Shown here: one piece after another, positions 24,098-33,885 of the stretch
How positions within the stretch are numbered: the first letter of the stretch is position 1
How the letters are laid out: every line of letters begins with the position of its first letter
Source of the DNA: 2-12-FULL-65-11 sp049679965
Lineage (GTDB): Bacteria; Acidobacteriota; Vicinamibacteria; Vicinamibacterales; CAVVIG01
NCBI GenBank assembly: GCA_049679965.1
Contig: JBAUGX010000185.1
Location: forward strand, 1-47,684
DNA: 47,684 nt
Direction of reading: 5' to 3'
Notes under the pieces: model-generated
Told to the model about the DNA's origin: nothing
What the model saw: only the letters and a program-made list of their open reading frames with translations
The model's database searches: none
Translations under genes and position numbers: made by a program

Positions 24098-25524
24098 GAG
24101 GCCGGGCCTCCGCGCGGAAGAGACAGCGTGAAGGCCGTTCCGGCATCGGGCGAACTCGAGATCGTCAGCGCGCCCCCATGCGCCCTCGCGATCTGCTGGA
24201 CGATGGTGAGGCCCATTCCGGTTCCGGGAATATGGCGGGCCTGTGCGCCCCGGTAGAATCGCTCAACAACCCGAGGCTGCTCGCGCTCTGGAATGGTCGA
24301 ACCGGAATTGCGGACCGTGACATCCACCGTTCCGTTGCCCTGCGCGTGAATCTCGACTGTCGACGTGGAAGGTGAGTACTTCAGCGCATTGTCGATCAAC
24401 TGTCGAAGCGCCAGCCCGAGTAACTCGCGATCGGCGTCGACCATCAAGGCCTCAGGCACTTCCTGGAGAAGACGGTGACCGTCGAGACGCCTCTCGAACT
24501 TCTGCACGGTTACGGAGACGACATCCGAGAGTCTGTGCCGATCCCGATGAACCGTGAAGGTGCCGGCATCGATCCGTAGCATCTGAACGGCATCGGTCAC
24601 GAGCGACTGAAATCGATCCAGATCTTCGTCGATGATGGCAACCAGCTCACGATCGCGAGGGCTGGTGGAGACACTGGTGAGCAGATCACTCGCGGCGGCC
24701 TTCATCGACGTCAATGGTGTCTTGAATTCATGCGCCAGAGCATCCAGAACCGTCGCCCGCAAATCACTGCTCTGTTGCGCCGCTTCGGCACGCGCCGTGG
24801 CGTCCTGCGAGCGTGCCCGTTCGAGCCCAATGGCCGCCAGGTTCGCAATCGACTGCAACACGGTGTCGCTCAGCCCGACATCCATGAGCGCCAGGCTGCC
24901 AATAGGCGCGCCCCCGAGCTGAATCGCAGTCACGACAATCCCAGACGGATCGCGCAGCGCCGTTGCGCGCCTCGCGACCTCCCGCAGCTTCATCTCGGCT
25001 GCCGGCCACTCCGTCGAACCGGCCCACGACACGATGTCCGCCCGTTGATCGTACAGCCCGACCCCTGGCAACTCGAAGGTTTCGGCGATATGCCGTGCAA
25101 TCGCTCCCGAGACGGATGCGCTCCCCTCCGAGAGCAGAAGCGATCGACTAAGGGCGTAAAGACGCTCCAGGTCGCGCTGCCGGCCGGCGGCGTCGATTTC
25201 CCGCCGTCGCGCCCGGCTCGAAAGCTGACTGGCAACGATAGCGGTCACCAGAAAGGCGACAAAGGCCACCCAATTCTGCGGATCGGCGATGGTGAACGTT
25301 CCCGCCGGCGGCAGAAAGAAGAAGTTGAAGCATAGAACGGCGAGAACTGACGCAGTGGTCGACTCGACAATGCCCCACGTCGTGGCGATGAGCAGGATGG
25401 CGACCAGATAGGAGAGCGCGACCGTTGTCGGGTTGACGCCGATCGCCTCTGAATACAAGAACGTGATGAGCACCACCGCGCCGACCGAGGCAGCCACACG
25501 GCCGATCGCGATGATCTTGCGCAC
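24094..25524 (-). CDS. kdpD: KdpD-type histidine kinase lacking the N-terminal KdpD and Usp domains
   Basis: 476 aa from GTG 25524. Four membrane helices of the DUF4118 type (residues 10-100), a GAF-like domain (about 120-235), HisKA with His265 (LAHEFKTPLTS), and HATPase_c with N box LRQLIDNALKYSP. The G1 box reads VRNSGSTIPE, a weaker form of DxGxG; the G2 region GTGMGLTIVQQ is intact. It equals the C-terminal two thirds of KdpD. The missing N-terminal sensor domains are encoded separately, twice, downstream of kdpC. Overlaps kdpE; 60 nt after amt. Confidence 0.92.
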   Translation of the reverse strand: MRKIIAIGRVAASVGAVVLITFLYSEAIGVNPTTVALSYLVAILLIATTWGIVESTTASVLAVLCFNFFFLPPAGTFTIADPQNWVAFVAFLVTAIVASQLSSRARRREIDAAGRQRDLERLYALSRSLLLSEGSASVSGAIARHIAETFELPGVGLYDQRADIVSWAGSTEWPAAEMKLREVARRATALRDPSGIVVTAIQLGGAPIGSLALMDVGLSDTVLQSIANLAAIGLERARSQDATARAEAAQQSSDLRATVLDALAHEFKTPLTSMKAAASDLLTSVSTSPRDRELVAIIDEDLDRFQSLVTDAVQMLRIDAGTFTVHRDRHRLSDVVSVTVQKFERRLDGHRLLQEVPEALMVDADRELLGLALRQLIDNALKYSPSTSTVEIHAQGNGTVDVTVRNSGSTIPEREQPRVVERFYRGAQARHIPGTGMGLTIVQQIARAHGGALTISSSPDAGTAFTLSLPRGGPAS

Positions 25525-25584
25525 AGCACGTGAGGCTACTCGACGTCAGCAACGCTGGTCAATTGTCGCGAACCGCGGACGCTA

Positions 25585-26808
25585 TCAGACGTGCATCGTC
25601 GATCCGCCGCCGTGCACGTACGCTTCTTCTCCGTGTTGCGTGACGTCGAGACCGGTCGATTCGTCTGGGACCTCGACCCGCAGCGGAATGACCAGCCCGA
25701 TGGCCTTCAGGAGAATGAAGCTGACGACGCCGCTGTAGACAATCGCTGCGCCCACGGCCGCGGCCTGAATCCCCAGCTGTGCCGGATTGCCGAACAGCGC
25801 CCCGTCGGCCACGCCGTTGAGCGCCTTCTGCGCGAACACGCCGGTCAGCAACGCGCCTACGGTGCCGCCGACCCCATGGGCAGCGACGACATCGAGCGAA
25901 TCGTCGAGTGAGGTCTGCGCTCGCCACTGGAGAGCGAAGTAACTGGGAACGGCCGCAATCGCCCCGAGGGCGATGGCGCTCATGGGGCCGACATACCCGG
26001 CAGCGGGCGTGATGGCGACGAGCCCGACGACGATGCCCGTGGCGGCACCGACCGCCGTGGGCCTTCCAGACCGCACGTAGTCGAGGAGTGTCCAGACGAC
26101 CAGCGTGCCCATGGGCGCCAGGAACGTGGTCGTGAACGCCAGGCCAGCTGAGGCACTGGCGGTGAGGGCGCTGCCGGCGTTGAACCCGAACCAGCCGAAC
26201 CATAGCAGGCCCGCACCAAGCAGTACGAAGGGCACGCTGTGCGGTGCCAGTGCGGAAGTGCGGTAATCACTCCGCTTTCCCACGCAGACGGCCGCCACGA
26301 GGGCCGCCACGCCCGCGTTCACATGGACCACGGTCCCACCCGCGAAGTCCAGGGCGCCCATGTCGGCCAGCCATCCACCGCCCCAGACCCAATGCGCGAC
26401 GGGGCTGTACACAAACACGGCCCACAACGTGATGAACGCCACGTAGGCTGAAAAGCGCATGCGCTCGACGATCGCGCCAGAGATGAGGGCCGCGGTGATG
26501 ATGGCAAACGTGCCCTGATAGCACATGAACAGATAGTGAGGAATCGTGCCTTGCGGTTCGAGTCCAACGCCCCTCAGGAACAGCCGCGAAGTGTCGCCGA
26601 TAACGTTATTGCCAGGTGCGAATGCCAGCGAGTACCCGATGACGGCCCAGACCACGCCAACGAAACCCAGGGAGATAAAACTCATCATCATCGTGTTGAG
26701 TGCGTTCTTCGAACGAACCAGCCCTCCGTAGAAGAACGCGAGAGCTGGCGTCATCAGTAACACCAGGGCGGTCGAAATCAACATCCATGCAGTGTCAGCC
26801 TGGTTCAT
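25585..26808 (-). CDS. amt: Ammonium transporter (Amt family)
   Basis: 407 aa, eleven membrane helices. FYGGLVRSKNALNTMMMSF, the first pore His in DFAGGTVVHVNAG and the second His in AAHGVGGTVGALLTG are typical of the twin-His pore. ATG start with GAGGTGAG upstream. No glnK/glnB follows, which is unusual; instead a KdpD-type kinase follows by 60 nt. The cluster links NH4+ and K+, ions of near-equal radius, but coregulation is not proven. Confidence 0.96.
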   Translation of the reverse strand: MNQADTAWMLISTALVLLMTPALAFFYGGLVRSKNALNTMMMSFISLGFVGVVWAVIGYSLAFAPGNNVIGDTSRLFLRGVGLEPQGTIPHYLFMCYQGTFAIITAALISGAIVERMRFSAYVAFITLWAVFVYSPVAHWVWGGGWLADMGALDFAGGTVVHVNAGVAALVAAVCVGKRSDYRTSALAPHSVPFVLLGAGLLWFGWFGFNAGSALTASASAGLAFTTTFLAPMGTLVVWTLLDYVRSGRPTAVGAATGIVVGLVAITPAAGYVGPMSAIALGAIAAVPSYFALQWRAQTSLDDSLDVVAAHGVGGTVGALLTGVFAQKALNGVADGALFGNPAQLGIQAAAVGAAIVYSGVVSFILLKAIGLVIPLRVEVPDESTGLDVTQHGEEAYVHGGGSTMHV

Positions 26809-26978
26809 CGTCTCACCTCAATGGAAAGTACAGCCGTCGCGCCGAGAGCGAGTAAGTTCACAAGTGTCGGATTTCAGCGTCAATGCGACGGGAGAGAGTC
26901 TACGGCAGGATCCAGCAACATCCTTAGGAATTTATTGCCAGATTGGGACGGTTTTGGCGGGGGGGGCGTCGGGGGGCT

Positions 26979-29216
26979 CTACACTGTGCCTTTCGAGGAC
27001 GAGGACTGAACGTCCGTCTGGCGCCGAAACCGGGCGATCGCTCGGTCCCGATGCCCCGCAAGCTCTTCTTCGAAGCTCTCCAGGGACGCGATCACGACGT
27101 CGCGGTGATGAACCTCCGGTCCCACCGTCTTGACCACCTCCGCCCACACCCGATGAATCCGCTCGATATCGTCGGCGGTCAGCGAGGGGCTGTGCGCCCC
27201 GAGCGAGAATCGCATGACCCGACCGTCGGCCCAGTGGAGGATGAACTGCGGGGCGAGCCCGCGGTCGTGCGGCGTCCGATCCCATGCCTCGCCCATCAGC
27301 TGCGACTGGGTGAGCGCCGAAAGGGCCTCCGACCCCCCCGCCACGATCTCACTCGCCTGCAACCGGACCGCGCTCTGCGCGATCGCGTCAAAGATGTTCG
27401 TTGCCGGCAGCACGAGCAGCTTGACGTTGCGGCCATGACGTTCCGCGATCGCCACGACGCGTGTGAAGAGCTGCTGCTCGTAGTCGCTGAACAGCTCGTC
27501 CGCCGTCAGCTCATACGCGCCGCCGTCGGGGCCGCGAAGGAGCCGGACGGTGAGGACGACAACGTCGCGATCCGCCGGCGTGTGGGCGACCGCCCAGTCG
27601 AGCTGCGCGAGCGTGTTGTAGTCGCGCACGGGCACGAGCGCCACGCCGGGCCTGGCGTGGAGGGCATCGACATCCACCTCCGACTTGGCCGTCAACTGGA
27701 ATTGATCGAGCCGCGATCCGGCGGCGGCCCGTTGCCTGGCCGTGATCCGTTCCGAAACGATGAACGTCACGAAGAAGGCGCCCGTGAATGCCAGACCGGC
27801 AATCGTCGCCATCTCCTTCGTAAACAGGTTGATCAGCGCCGCACCGAACAGACTCGCAGCGATCACGATCAGCCCGATCGGCACCTCCCGGCCGCCGATG
27901 CGCGGATTGCCTGGCACCCGCCAGCCGCGCGGGATATCCGGACGCTTGTAGCGCAGCACGAGCACCGACAAGGCGTTGAACGCAAAGCTCCAGACCACAC
28001 CGAACGCGTACGCTTCGCCGAGCAGGATCACGTCGCCGCGGCTCACGAGAATCGTGACAATCTGCAGCAGCGCAATCAGATTGATCAGGCGATACGTCGT
28101 GCCGAACCGATGGTGGGGCTTGCGGAACCAGTCGGTCAGCACGCCGTCCTCAGAGACGCGGTTGAGGACACCGTTCGAACCGACGACCGACGTGTTGACC
28201 GCGCCAGCCAGCATCAGGAAACCGACGACCACGACGAACCCCTGAAAGACCAGACGCACCGAGACCGGCCCAACCAGGTTCATCGCCAGCCCGGAGATCA
28301 GATTGTCGTAGTAGCGAGGTCGAACCGAATCGGGAATGATGGCCGTCGCGAAGAAGCTCACGAGCGCGGTGAATAACAGGCTGTAGACAAAGATGATCAG
28401 GCCGGCGCGCTGCAGGTTCTTCACCTTCGGGTGCTCGATCTCGCGGTAGACCTGGGCGAGCGATTCCTCGCCGCTCATGGCGAGAATCGAATGACCAAAG
28501 CCGATCAAGATGGCAATCGCGGTGAATGTTGGCCAGATCGTGCCCTTCAGCCACCCGACGGCGTCGTCGGAAAACTGAAGGTTCCGCGGCAGTGGTGACG
28601 GCGGCAGCGATCCGCCGTTACGGATGAGCGTCAGGCTGCACCAGGCAATCAGGACGACGACCATGACCGTTGCCACCTGCATGATTCGCAGGGCATCGTC
28701 ACTCGATTCGTGCAGACCCTTGGTGTTGCGCCACCAGAAGTACACGGTGATAAGGATGGCGATGAGCGCCGCGGTCGATCCCCTCGGCAGCTGCATACCG
28801 AGGCCGGCGCGCGTCAGCAGCTCGTTGCTGAGCCCTACGATGTACAGGCCGGCCGAGACGCCGCTGATAGGCCCGGTCAACACATAGTCGAAGAGCAGGG
28901 CCGAGACTGAGAGCTTGGCCAGCGTCCCGCCCATTGCTTCCTTGACGACGCGGTACACGCCGCCGCGGACGAACATCGTCGAGCTCTCGATGTACAGCGC
29001 GCGGACCGCGTACGAGAAAATCATCACGCCGAGGATGAACCACGGCGCGGCCTTGCCAACGGCCTGCTCGACGATGCCGCCGACGTAGAAGGCGGTCGAC
29101 CCGAGGTCGGCCAGAACGATCGATGCCGCGCGCCAGAAGGAAATGAATGAGAGAAGAACGGTGGTGGCAACGACGACGCGGACGCGTCCGTCACGCAAAA
29201 CGGGTGGAGAACTCAC
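26979..29216 (-). CDS. APC-family permease under c-di-AMP riboswitch, putative K+ importer (KimA-like)
   Basis: 745 aa from GTG 29216, chosen because GGAAGG lies 5 nt upstream. About twelve membrane helices (residues ~15-480), then a cytosolic Usp-like domain (about 500-690; VALVPVRDYNTLAQLDWAV, VVVLTVRLLRG, LVLPATNIFDAI). This layout resembles B. subtilis KimA (YdaO), an APC K+/H+ symporter, more than plain amino-acid permeases. A c-di-AMP riboswitch precedes it and the kdp genes follow. In bacteria with this riboswitch, c-di-AMP turns off K+ uptake. Potassium as substrate is inferred from the riboswitch and neighbours; an amino acid remains possible. Downstream lies an 8-G run (plus strand, near 26959). 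Confidence 0.8.
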   Translation of the reverse strand: MSSPPVLRDGRVRVVVATTVLLSFISFWRAASIVLADLGSTAFYVGGIVEQAVGKAAPWFILGVMIFSYAVRALYIESSTMFVRGGVYRVVKEAMGGTLAKLSVSALLFDYVLTGPISGVSAGLYIVGLSNELLTRAGLGMQLPRGSTAALIAILITVYFWWRNTKGLHESSDDALRIMQVATVMVVVLIAWCSLTLIRNGGSLPPSPLPRNLQFSDDAVGWLKGTIWPTFTAIAILIGFGHSILAMSGEESLAQVYREIEHPKVKNLQRAGLIIFVYSLLFTALVSFFATAIIPDSVRPRYYDNLISGLAMNLVGPVSVRLVFQGFVVVVGFLMLAGAVNTSVVGSNGVLNRVSEDGVLTDWFRKPHHRFGTTYRLINLIALLQIVTILVSRGDVILLGEAYAFGVVWSFAFNALSVLVLRYKRPDIPRGWRVPGNPRIGGREVPIGLIVIAASLFGAALINLFTKEMATIAGLAFTGAFFVTFIVSERITARQRAAAGSRLDQFQLTAKSEVDVDALHARPGVALVPVRDYNTLAQLDWAVAHTPADRDVVVLTVRLLRGPDGGAYELTADELFSDYEQQLFTRVVAIAERHGRNVKLLVLPATNIFDAIAQSAVRLQASEIVAGGSEALSALTQSQLMGEAWDRTPHDRGLAPQFILHWADGRVMRFSLGAHSPSLTADDIERIHRVWAEVVKTVGPEVHHRDVVIASLESFEEELAGHRDRAIARFRRQTDVQSSSSKGTV

Positions 29217-29221
29217 TCGTG

Positions 29222-29351
29222 CCTTCCGTATGACGCCGGCGGGGTTAGCTGACGGGCTAGGACTCGGAAGTGTCCCCCGACGTCGTCCGTCGGCGCGCCC
29301 CAAAGGTCTGGGTCCCCCACGTCCTGCGGGTGGCGCAGAACTTAGGCCAGC
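29222..29351 (-). promoter_or_regulatory. c-di-AMP riboswitch (ydaO/yuaA class)
   Basis: On the minus strand, in order: GCCTAAG with hairpin CTGCG/CGCAG, GTGGGGGACCCA, TTTGGGG, hairpin CCGAC/GTCGG, GGGGGACACTTCC, and the hallmark CCCGTCAGCTAACCCCG (29232-29256 region) followed by GGCGTC. These match the conserved blocks of the ydaO motif in the same order and spacing. GGAAGG (29222-29227), the Shine-Dalgarno of the permease, follows within 4 nt of the closing stem, which would allow translational control. No U-tract terminator is seen, so I infer control at ribosome binding. Ligand assignment follows from the class. Confidence 0.9.
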
Positions 29352-29354
29352 ATG

Positions 29355-29383
29355 AAGTTACGCCGGCCTGTCCTGGGTGTCAA
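29355..29383 (-). promoter_or_regulatory. Promoter of the riboswitch transcript
   Basis: Minus strand: perfect -35 TTGACA (29378-29383), 17-nt spacer, -10 TAACTT (29355-29360). The predicted start, about 29348, coincides with the 5' end of the riboswitch. Confidence 0.6.
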
Positions 29384-29402
29384 CTCTCGACAGGCGTGCG
29401 TC

Positions 29403-29408
29403 TAGAAT
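29403..29408 (+). promoter_or_regulatory. Possible -10 box of ilvD
   Basis: TAGAAT, 11 nt before the ilvD ATG, implying a very short leader; the -35 region overlaps the divergent riboswitch promoter and is poor. Confidence 0.35.
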
Positions 29409-29419
29409 AGGCAGACACC

Positions 29420-31096
<1,677 letters not shown>

Positions 31097-31102
31097 GTGA
31101 GT

Positions 31103-31204
31103 AGTCCGGCTGAAGCCGGACGCCACGACAAAAACAGGCAACACGATCCAAGCAAGCAGCACGATCCTGGCAAGCAGCACGTGGGGTCCGCCTTCAGGCG
31201 GACC
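31103..31204. repeat. Family A REPIN-like element (two palindromes in opposite orientation)
   Basis: Left palindrome AGTCCGGCTGAAGCCGGAC with tail GCCACG (31103-31126); right palindrome (31181-31204) in reverse, CGTGGG tail first, then GTCCGCCTTCAGGCGGAC. The tails face inward. The right copy has a G-to-C and matching C-to-G change that keep the stem. Between them are 2.3 tandem copies of an 18-nt unit (AGCACGATCCTGGCAAGC type, 31140-31181). It fills the ilvD-der convergent gap and ends 2 nt before the der stop. Confidence 0.8.
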
Positions 31205-31206
31205 GT

Positions 31207-32598
31207 CTACTTGTTTCGGCGCCGCACCTGCACCCGGATGGGCGTCCCCACGAATCCGAAATGCGCGCGCAGCTGGTTGACCAAGAAGCGCTCGTAGGAA
31301 AAATGAAACGTCGTCGCCACGTTCGTGAAGAACACGAAGGACGGCGGCGCGACGCCTATTTGAGCGACATACAGGATGCGCACGTGCCGGCGACTGGGGC
31401 TGACGGGGGGATTGGCGGTCGTCACCGCCTGGATGAACTTGTTGAGTGCCGGCGTCGGCACCCGCTGACGTCGCGTGGCGGCGATCGTATCGATCGTTTC
31501 CATGATTTTCGGAACCCGTTCGCCGGTCAGCGCGGACACGTGCAGAATCGGCGCATAGTCCAGGAACCTCATGCGATGTCGAAGTTCCTCGTCGAACACC
31601 TGCGCGCTGTCCGATCCGGTGCGCTTCACCAGGTCCCACTTATTGGCGACGATGAGGATCCCGCGGCCGGCGCGATCGACTTCTCCACCGATCGCGGCGT
31701 CCTGCTCGGTCGCCCCGCTTTCCGCATCGATGACGAGCGCCACGACATCGGCATCTGCAATCGCCCGCTTCGCACCAGCCACGCTGACGACCTCCACCTT
31801 CCCGCCCCGCCCCACCCGACCCGGCCTCCGCATGCCCGCGGTGTCGACAATGCGGAAATGGCGGCGATGCCACGTGAGCGCGGTATCGATCGCGTCGCGC
31901 GTCGTGCCCGGCATCTCACTCACCAGCACCCGCTCCTCGCGCAGCAGCCGGTTGACGAGCGAGGACTTGCCGACATTTGGTCGGCCGACAATGGCGACGG
32001 AGACCTCGTCAGGGACTAGGGGCTGGGGACTAGGGGCTGGGGACTCAATGCTGGAGGTTGGCGCGACCCCGCCCGGTCCTGACCCGAGCCCCCGGCCCCC
32101 AGCCCCTAGGCCCTTCACGATCTCATCGAGCAGCTCTGCCACTCCCTGTCCGTGCTCAGCCGAGATCTCAAGCACGGGATCGAAGCCGAGCTGGAAGAAG
32201 TCCATCGCGCCGGCCTGCGCGCGCTTGGTGTCGGTCTTGTTGATCGCCAGCAGAACCGGGCGACCCGTCTCGCGCAACTCCCGGGCGATCTCCTGGTCGG
32301 CCGGCACCAGTCCTTCGCGCCCATCCACGACCATGATCAGCAGGTCGGCGGCCTCAATCGCGCGGCGGCCCTGACGACTCACGGCTTCGCGCAGCGGATC
32401 CTCGCTCGCGCCAAACATGCCGCCGGTGTCGAAAAGCTGAAACGTCACACCGCACCAGACGGCCGGCCGAGCCAGGGTGTCGCGTGTCGTGCCCGCCACT
32501 GGCGCCACAATCGCGCGACGTGCCCCGGTGATGCGGTTGAACAGCGTCGACTTGCCGACGTTGGGCCGGCCGGCCAGCACGACTGACGGCGTTTTCAT
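31207..32598 (-). CDS. der: GTPase Der (EngA) with expanded inter-domain linker
   Basis: 463 aa. Double-GTPase for 50S ribosome assembly. G1 motifs GRPNVGKST (first) and GRPNVGKSS (second), DTGGM and DTAGM switch II, NKTD and NKWD, and a C-terminal KH-like domain are all present. The linker between the domains (GAGGRGLGSGPGG, then PSPQPLVP) is Gly/Pro/Ser-rich instead of the acidic linker usual here and is encoded by a repeat element (32012-32109). ATG start. Essential gene in most bacteria, so the insertion is presumably tolerated. Confidence 0.96.
   Translation of the reverse strand: MKTPSVVLAGRPNVGKSTLFNRITGARRAIVAPVAGTTRDTLARPAVWCGVTFQLFDTGGMFGASEDPLREAVSRQGRRAIEAADLLIMVVDGREGLVPADQEIARELRETGRPVLLAINKTDTKRAQAGAMDFFQLGFDPVLEISAEHGQGVAELLDEIVKGLGAGGRGLGSGPGGVAPTSSIESPAPSPQPLVPDEVSVAIVGRPNVGKSSLVNRLLREERVLVSEMPGTTRDAIDTALTWHRRHFRIVDTAGMRRPGRVGRGGKVEVVSVAGAKRAIADADVVALVIDAESGATEQDAAIGGEVDRAGRGILIVANKWDLVKRTGSDSAQVFDEELRHRMRFLDYAPILHVSALTGERVPKIMETIDTIAATRRQRVPTPALNKFIQAVTTANPPVSPSRRHVRILYVAQIGVAPPSFVFFTNVATTFHFSYERFLVNQLRAHFGFVGTPIRVQVRRRNK
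32012..32109. repeat. Family B repeat element inside der
   Basis: Left end has 2.4 tandem copies of the 14-bp unit GGGACTAGGGGCTG (32012-32046). The right end has the inverted unit CCCCCAGCCCCTAG (32096-32109). The ~98-bp element with inverted ends is read in frame as the Der linker. Confidence 0.8.
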
Positions 32599-32622
32599 GG
32601 ATGTGCTTTACGTTAACTTAGC

Positions 32623-32642
32623 CTTACGATTGACAGCGTAAG
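32623..32642. promoter_or_regulatory. Inverted repeat over the HU promoter -35
   Basis: CTTACG (32623-32628) and CGTAAG (32637-32642) flank an 8-nt centre that includes most of the -35 box; a possible operator, binding protein unknown. Confidence 0.4.
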
Positions 32643-32658
32643 TCCAATTATTTATAGT
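32630..32658 (+). promoter_or_regulatory. Strong sigma70-type promoter of the HU gene
   Basis: -35 TTGACA (32630-32635), 17-nt spacer, -10 TATAGT (32653-32658). Expected start near 32665 with a ~22-nt leader. The region is much richer in A+T than its neighbours. Confidence 0.8.
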
Positions 32659-32686
32659 ATTTACACGAGGCTTGGAGACTCTAAGC

Positions 32687-32956
32687 ATGATCAAGGTTGA
32701 CATCGTGAACGAAGTGTCAAAGACGGCCGACATCACCAAGGTCAAGGCCGAGGTGGCCGTGGACGCCGTCTTCGACGCCATGCGGGTTTCCATGCAGCGC
32801 GGCGACCGTATCGAGCTTCGCGGGTTCGGTGTTTTCCAGGTGAAGCCGCGTAAGCGGGGCATCGGCCGCAATCCCCGCACCGGAAAGGAAGTCCGTATTC
32901 CCCCAGGACGGACCATCCGCTTCAAGCCGGGCAAAGACCTTCAAAATATCGGATGA
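32687..32956 (+). CDS. HU/IHF-family DNA-binding protein
   Basis: 89 aa from ATG 32687, which has GGAG 9 nt upstream; an in-frame TTG at 32672 is less likely because it overlaps that site. It has the HU fold with ELRGFGVFQV, then KRGIGRNPRTGKEVRIPPGRT, the DNA-inserting arm with the intercalating proline (RNPRTG). HU and IHF cannot be separated reliably. Strong promoter upstream. Its stop overlaps the next start as ATGA. Confidence 0.93.
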   Translation: MIKVDIVNEVSKTADITKVKAEVAVDAVFDAMRVSMQRGDRIELRGFGVFQVKPRKRGIGRNPRTGKEVRIPPGRTIRFKPGKDLQNIG

Positions 32957-33885
32957 GCGCGCCACCCGAGGTCGAGTGGCAGCCCCGACCGAAGTTCCAG
33001 GACCGAGTCTGGCTGCATGCCGTCTTGTTCGTGCTCACCATCGCCACGACCACGCTCGTCGGCGCCGAGCACTATGCCGGCTTCCAGTCCGATTTCCTCC
33101 CTATCACCGTGCAGATGCCGCTTCGCGCTCTGCTCGTCCGTGGCCTGTGGTACAGCGTGACGATTCTGACGATCCTCGGGTGTCATGAACTCGGTCACTA
33201 TTTTGCTTGCCGCTATTATGACGTCGATGCCTCGTTGCCGTTCTTTCTGCCCGTTCCGCCCCCAATGCTGACCGGCACGCTCGGCGCCTTCATCCGGATT
33301 CGGGAACCGATTCCGAGCAAACGGATGCTGTTCGACATCGGTATCGCGGGTCCGATTGCCGGCTTCCTGGTCGCGGTGCCAGCTCTGTTCATCGGCCTGT
33401 CGATGTCCCGTGTCGTCCGTATTCCATCCGATTTCCCGGGCCTCGAACTCGGCGAGCCGCTGCTCTTCAGAGCGGCCGCCTGGCTCCTCTGGGGCCCCAC
33501 GCCCACCGGCTACTCGCTCAACCTGCACCCGGTGGCGTTCGCCGCGTGGTTCGGGCTGCTGGCCACGGCGCTCAATCTGTTTCCGATCGGCCAACTCGAC
33601 GGCGGACACATCTCGTACGCCGTCCTCGGGCGGTACTCGACCTACGTGACCCTCGCGATGATCGGCGTCGCGGTCGGGCTGACCTATTTCTCCACGAGTT
33701 GGCTCGTCTGGACCGTGCTGATGATTGGCATGCTCGTCATGTTCGGCCCTCGGCACCCACGTGTGTTCGATGAGCATGTACCGCTCGACCGCGCCCGGCT
33801 CATTCTCGCCGTCTTCGCGCTGGCGATGTTCGTACTCTGCTTCACGCCCGCGCCAATCCAGCCGATTGAGCTCATAGGACGTTGA
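32953..33885 (+). CDS. M50-family site-2 protease-like membrane metalloprotease
   Basis: 310 aa, about eight hydrophobic segments. Zinc motif HELGH at 78-82 and the third-ligand segment FPIGQLDGGH about 210-217 are both intact. No PDZ domain, so it is not an RseP-type enzyme but of the short form common in Acidobacteriota and cyanobacteria. Translationally coupled to the HU gene, a rare pairing. Its 3' end overlaps convergent priA by 14 nt. Substrate unknown. Confidence 0.9.
   Translation: MSAPPEVEWQPRPKFQDRVWLHAVLFVLTIATTTLVGAEHYAGFQSDFLPITVQMPLRALLVRGLWYSVTILTILGCHELGHYFACRYYDVDASLPFFLPVPPPMLTGTLGAFIRIREPIPSKRMLFDIGIAGPIAGFLVAVPALFIGLSMSRVVRIPSDFPGLELGEPLLFRAAAWLLWGPTPTGYSLNLHPVAFAAWFGLLATALNLFPIGQLDGGHISYAVLGRYSTYVTLAMIGVAVGLTYFSTSWLVWTVLMIGMLVMFGPRHPRVFDEHVPLDRARLILAVFALAMFVLCFTPAPIQPIELIGR

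Noticed and set aside
26809..26978. Possible sigma54 promoter or NtrC sites ahead of amt
   Set aside because: No GG-N10-GC pair with the right spacing was found in the gap.
26943..28376. Plus-strand open frame of 477 codons opposite the APC permease
   Set aside because: Antisense to the conserved Usp-like and membrane parts of the permease; His/Arg/Asp-rich shadow.
31103..31204. Intrinsic terminator between ilvD and der
   Set aside because: The palindromes lack a T-tract and match the dispersed repeat family, so they are better called repeats.
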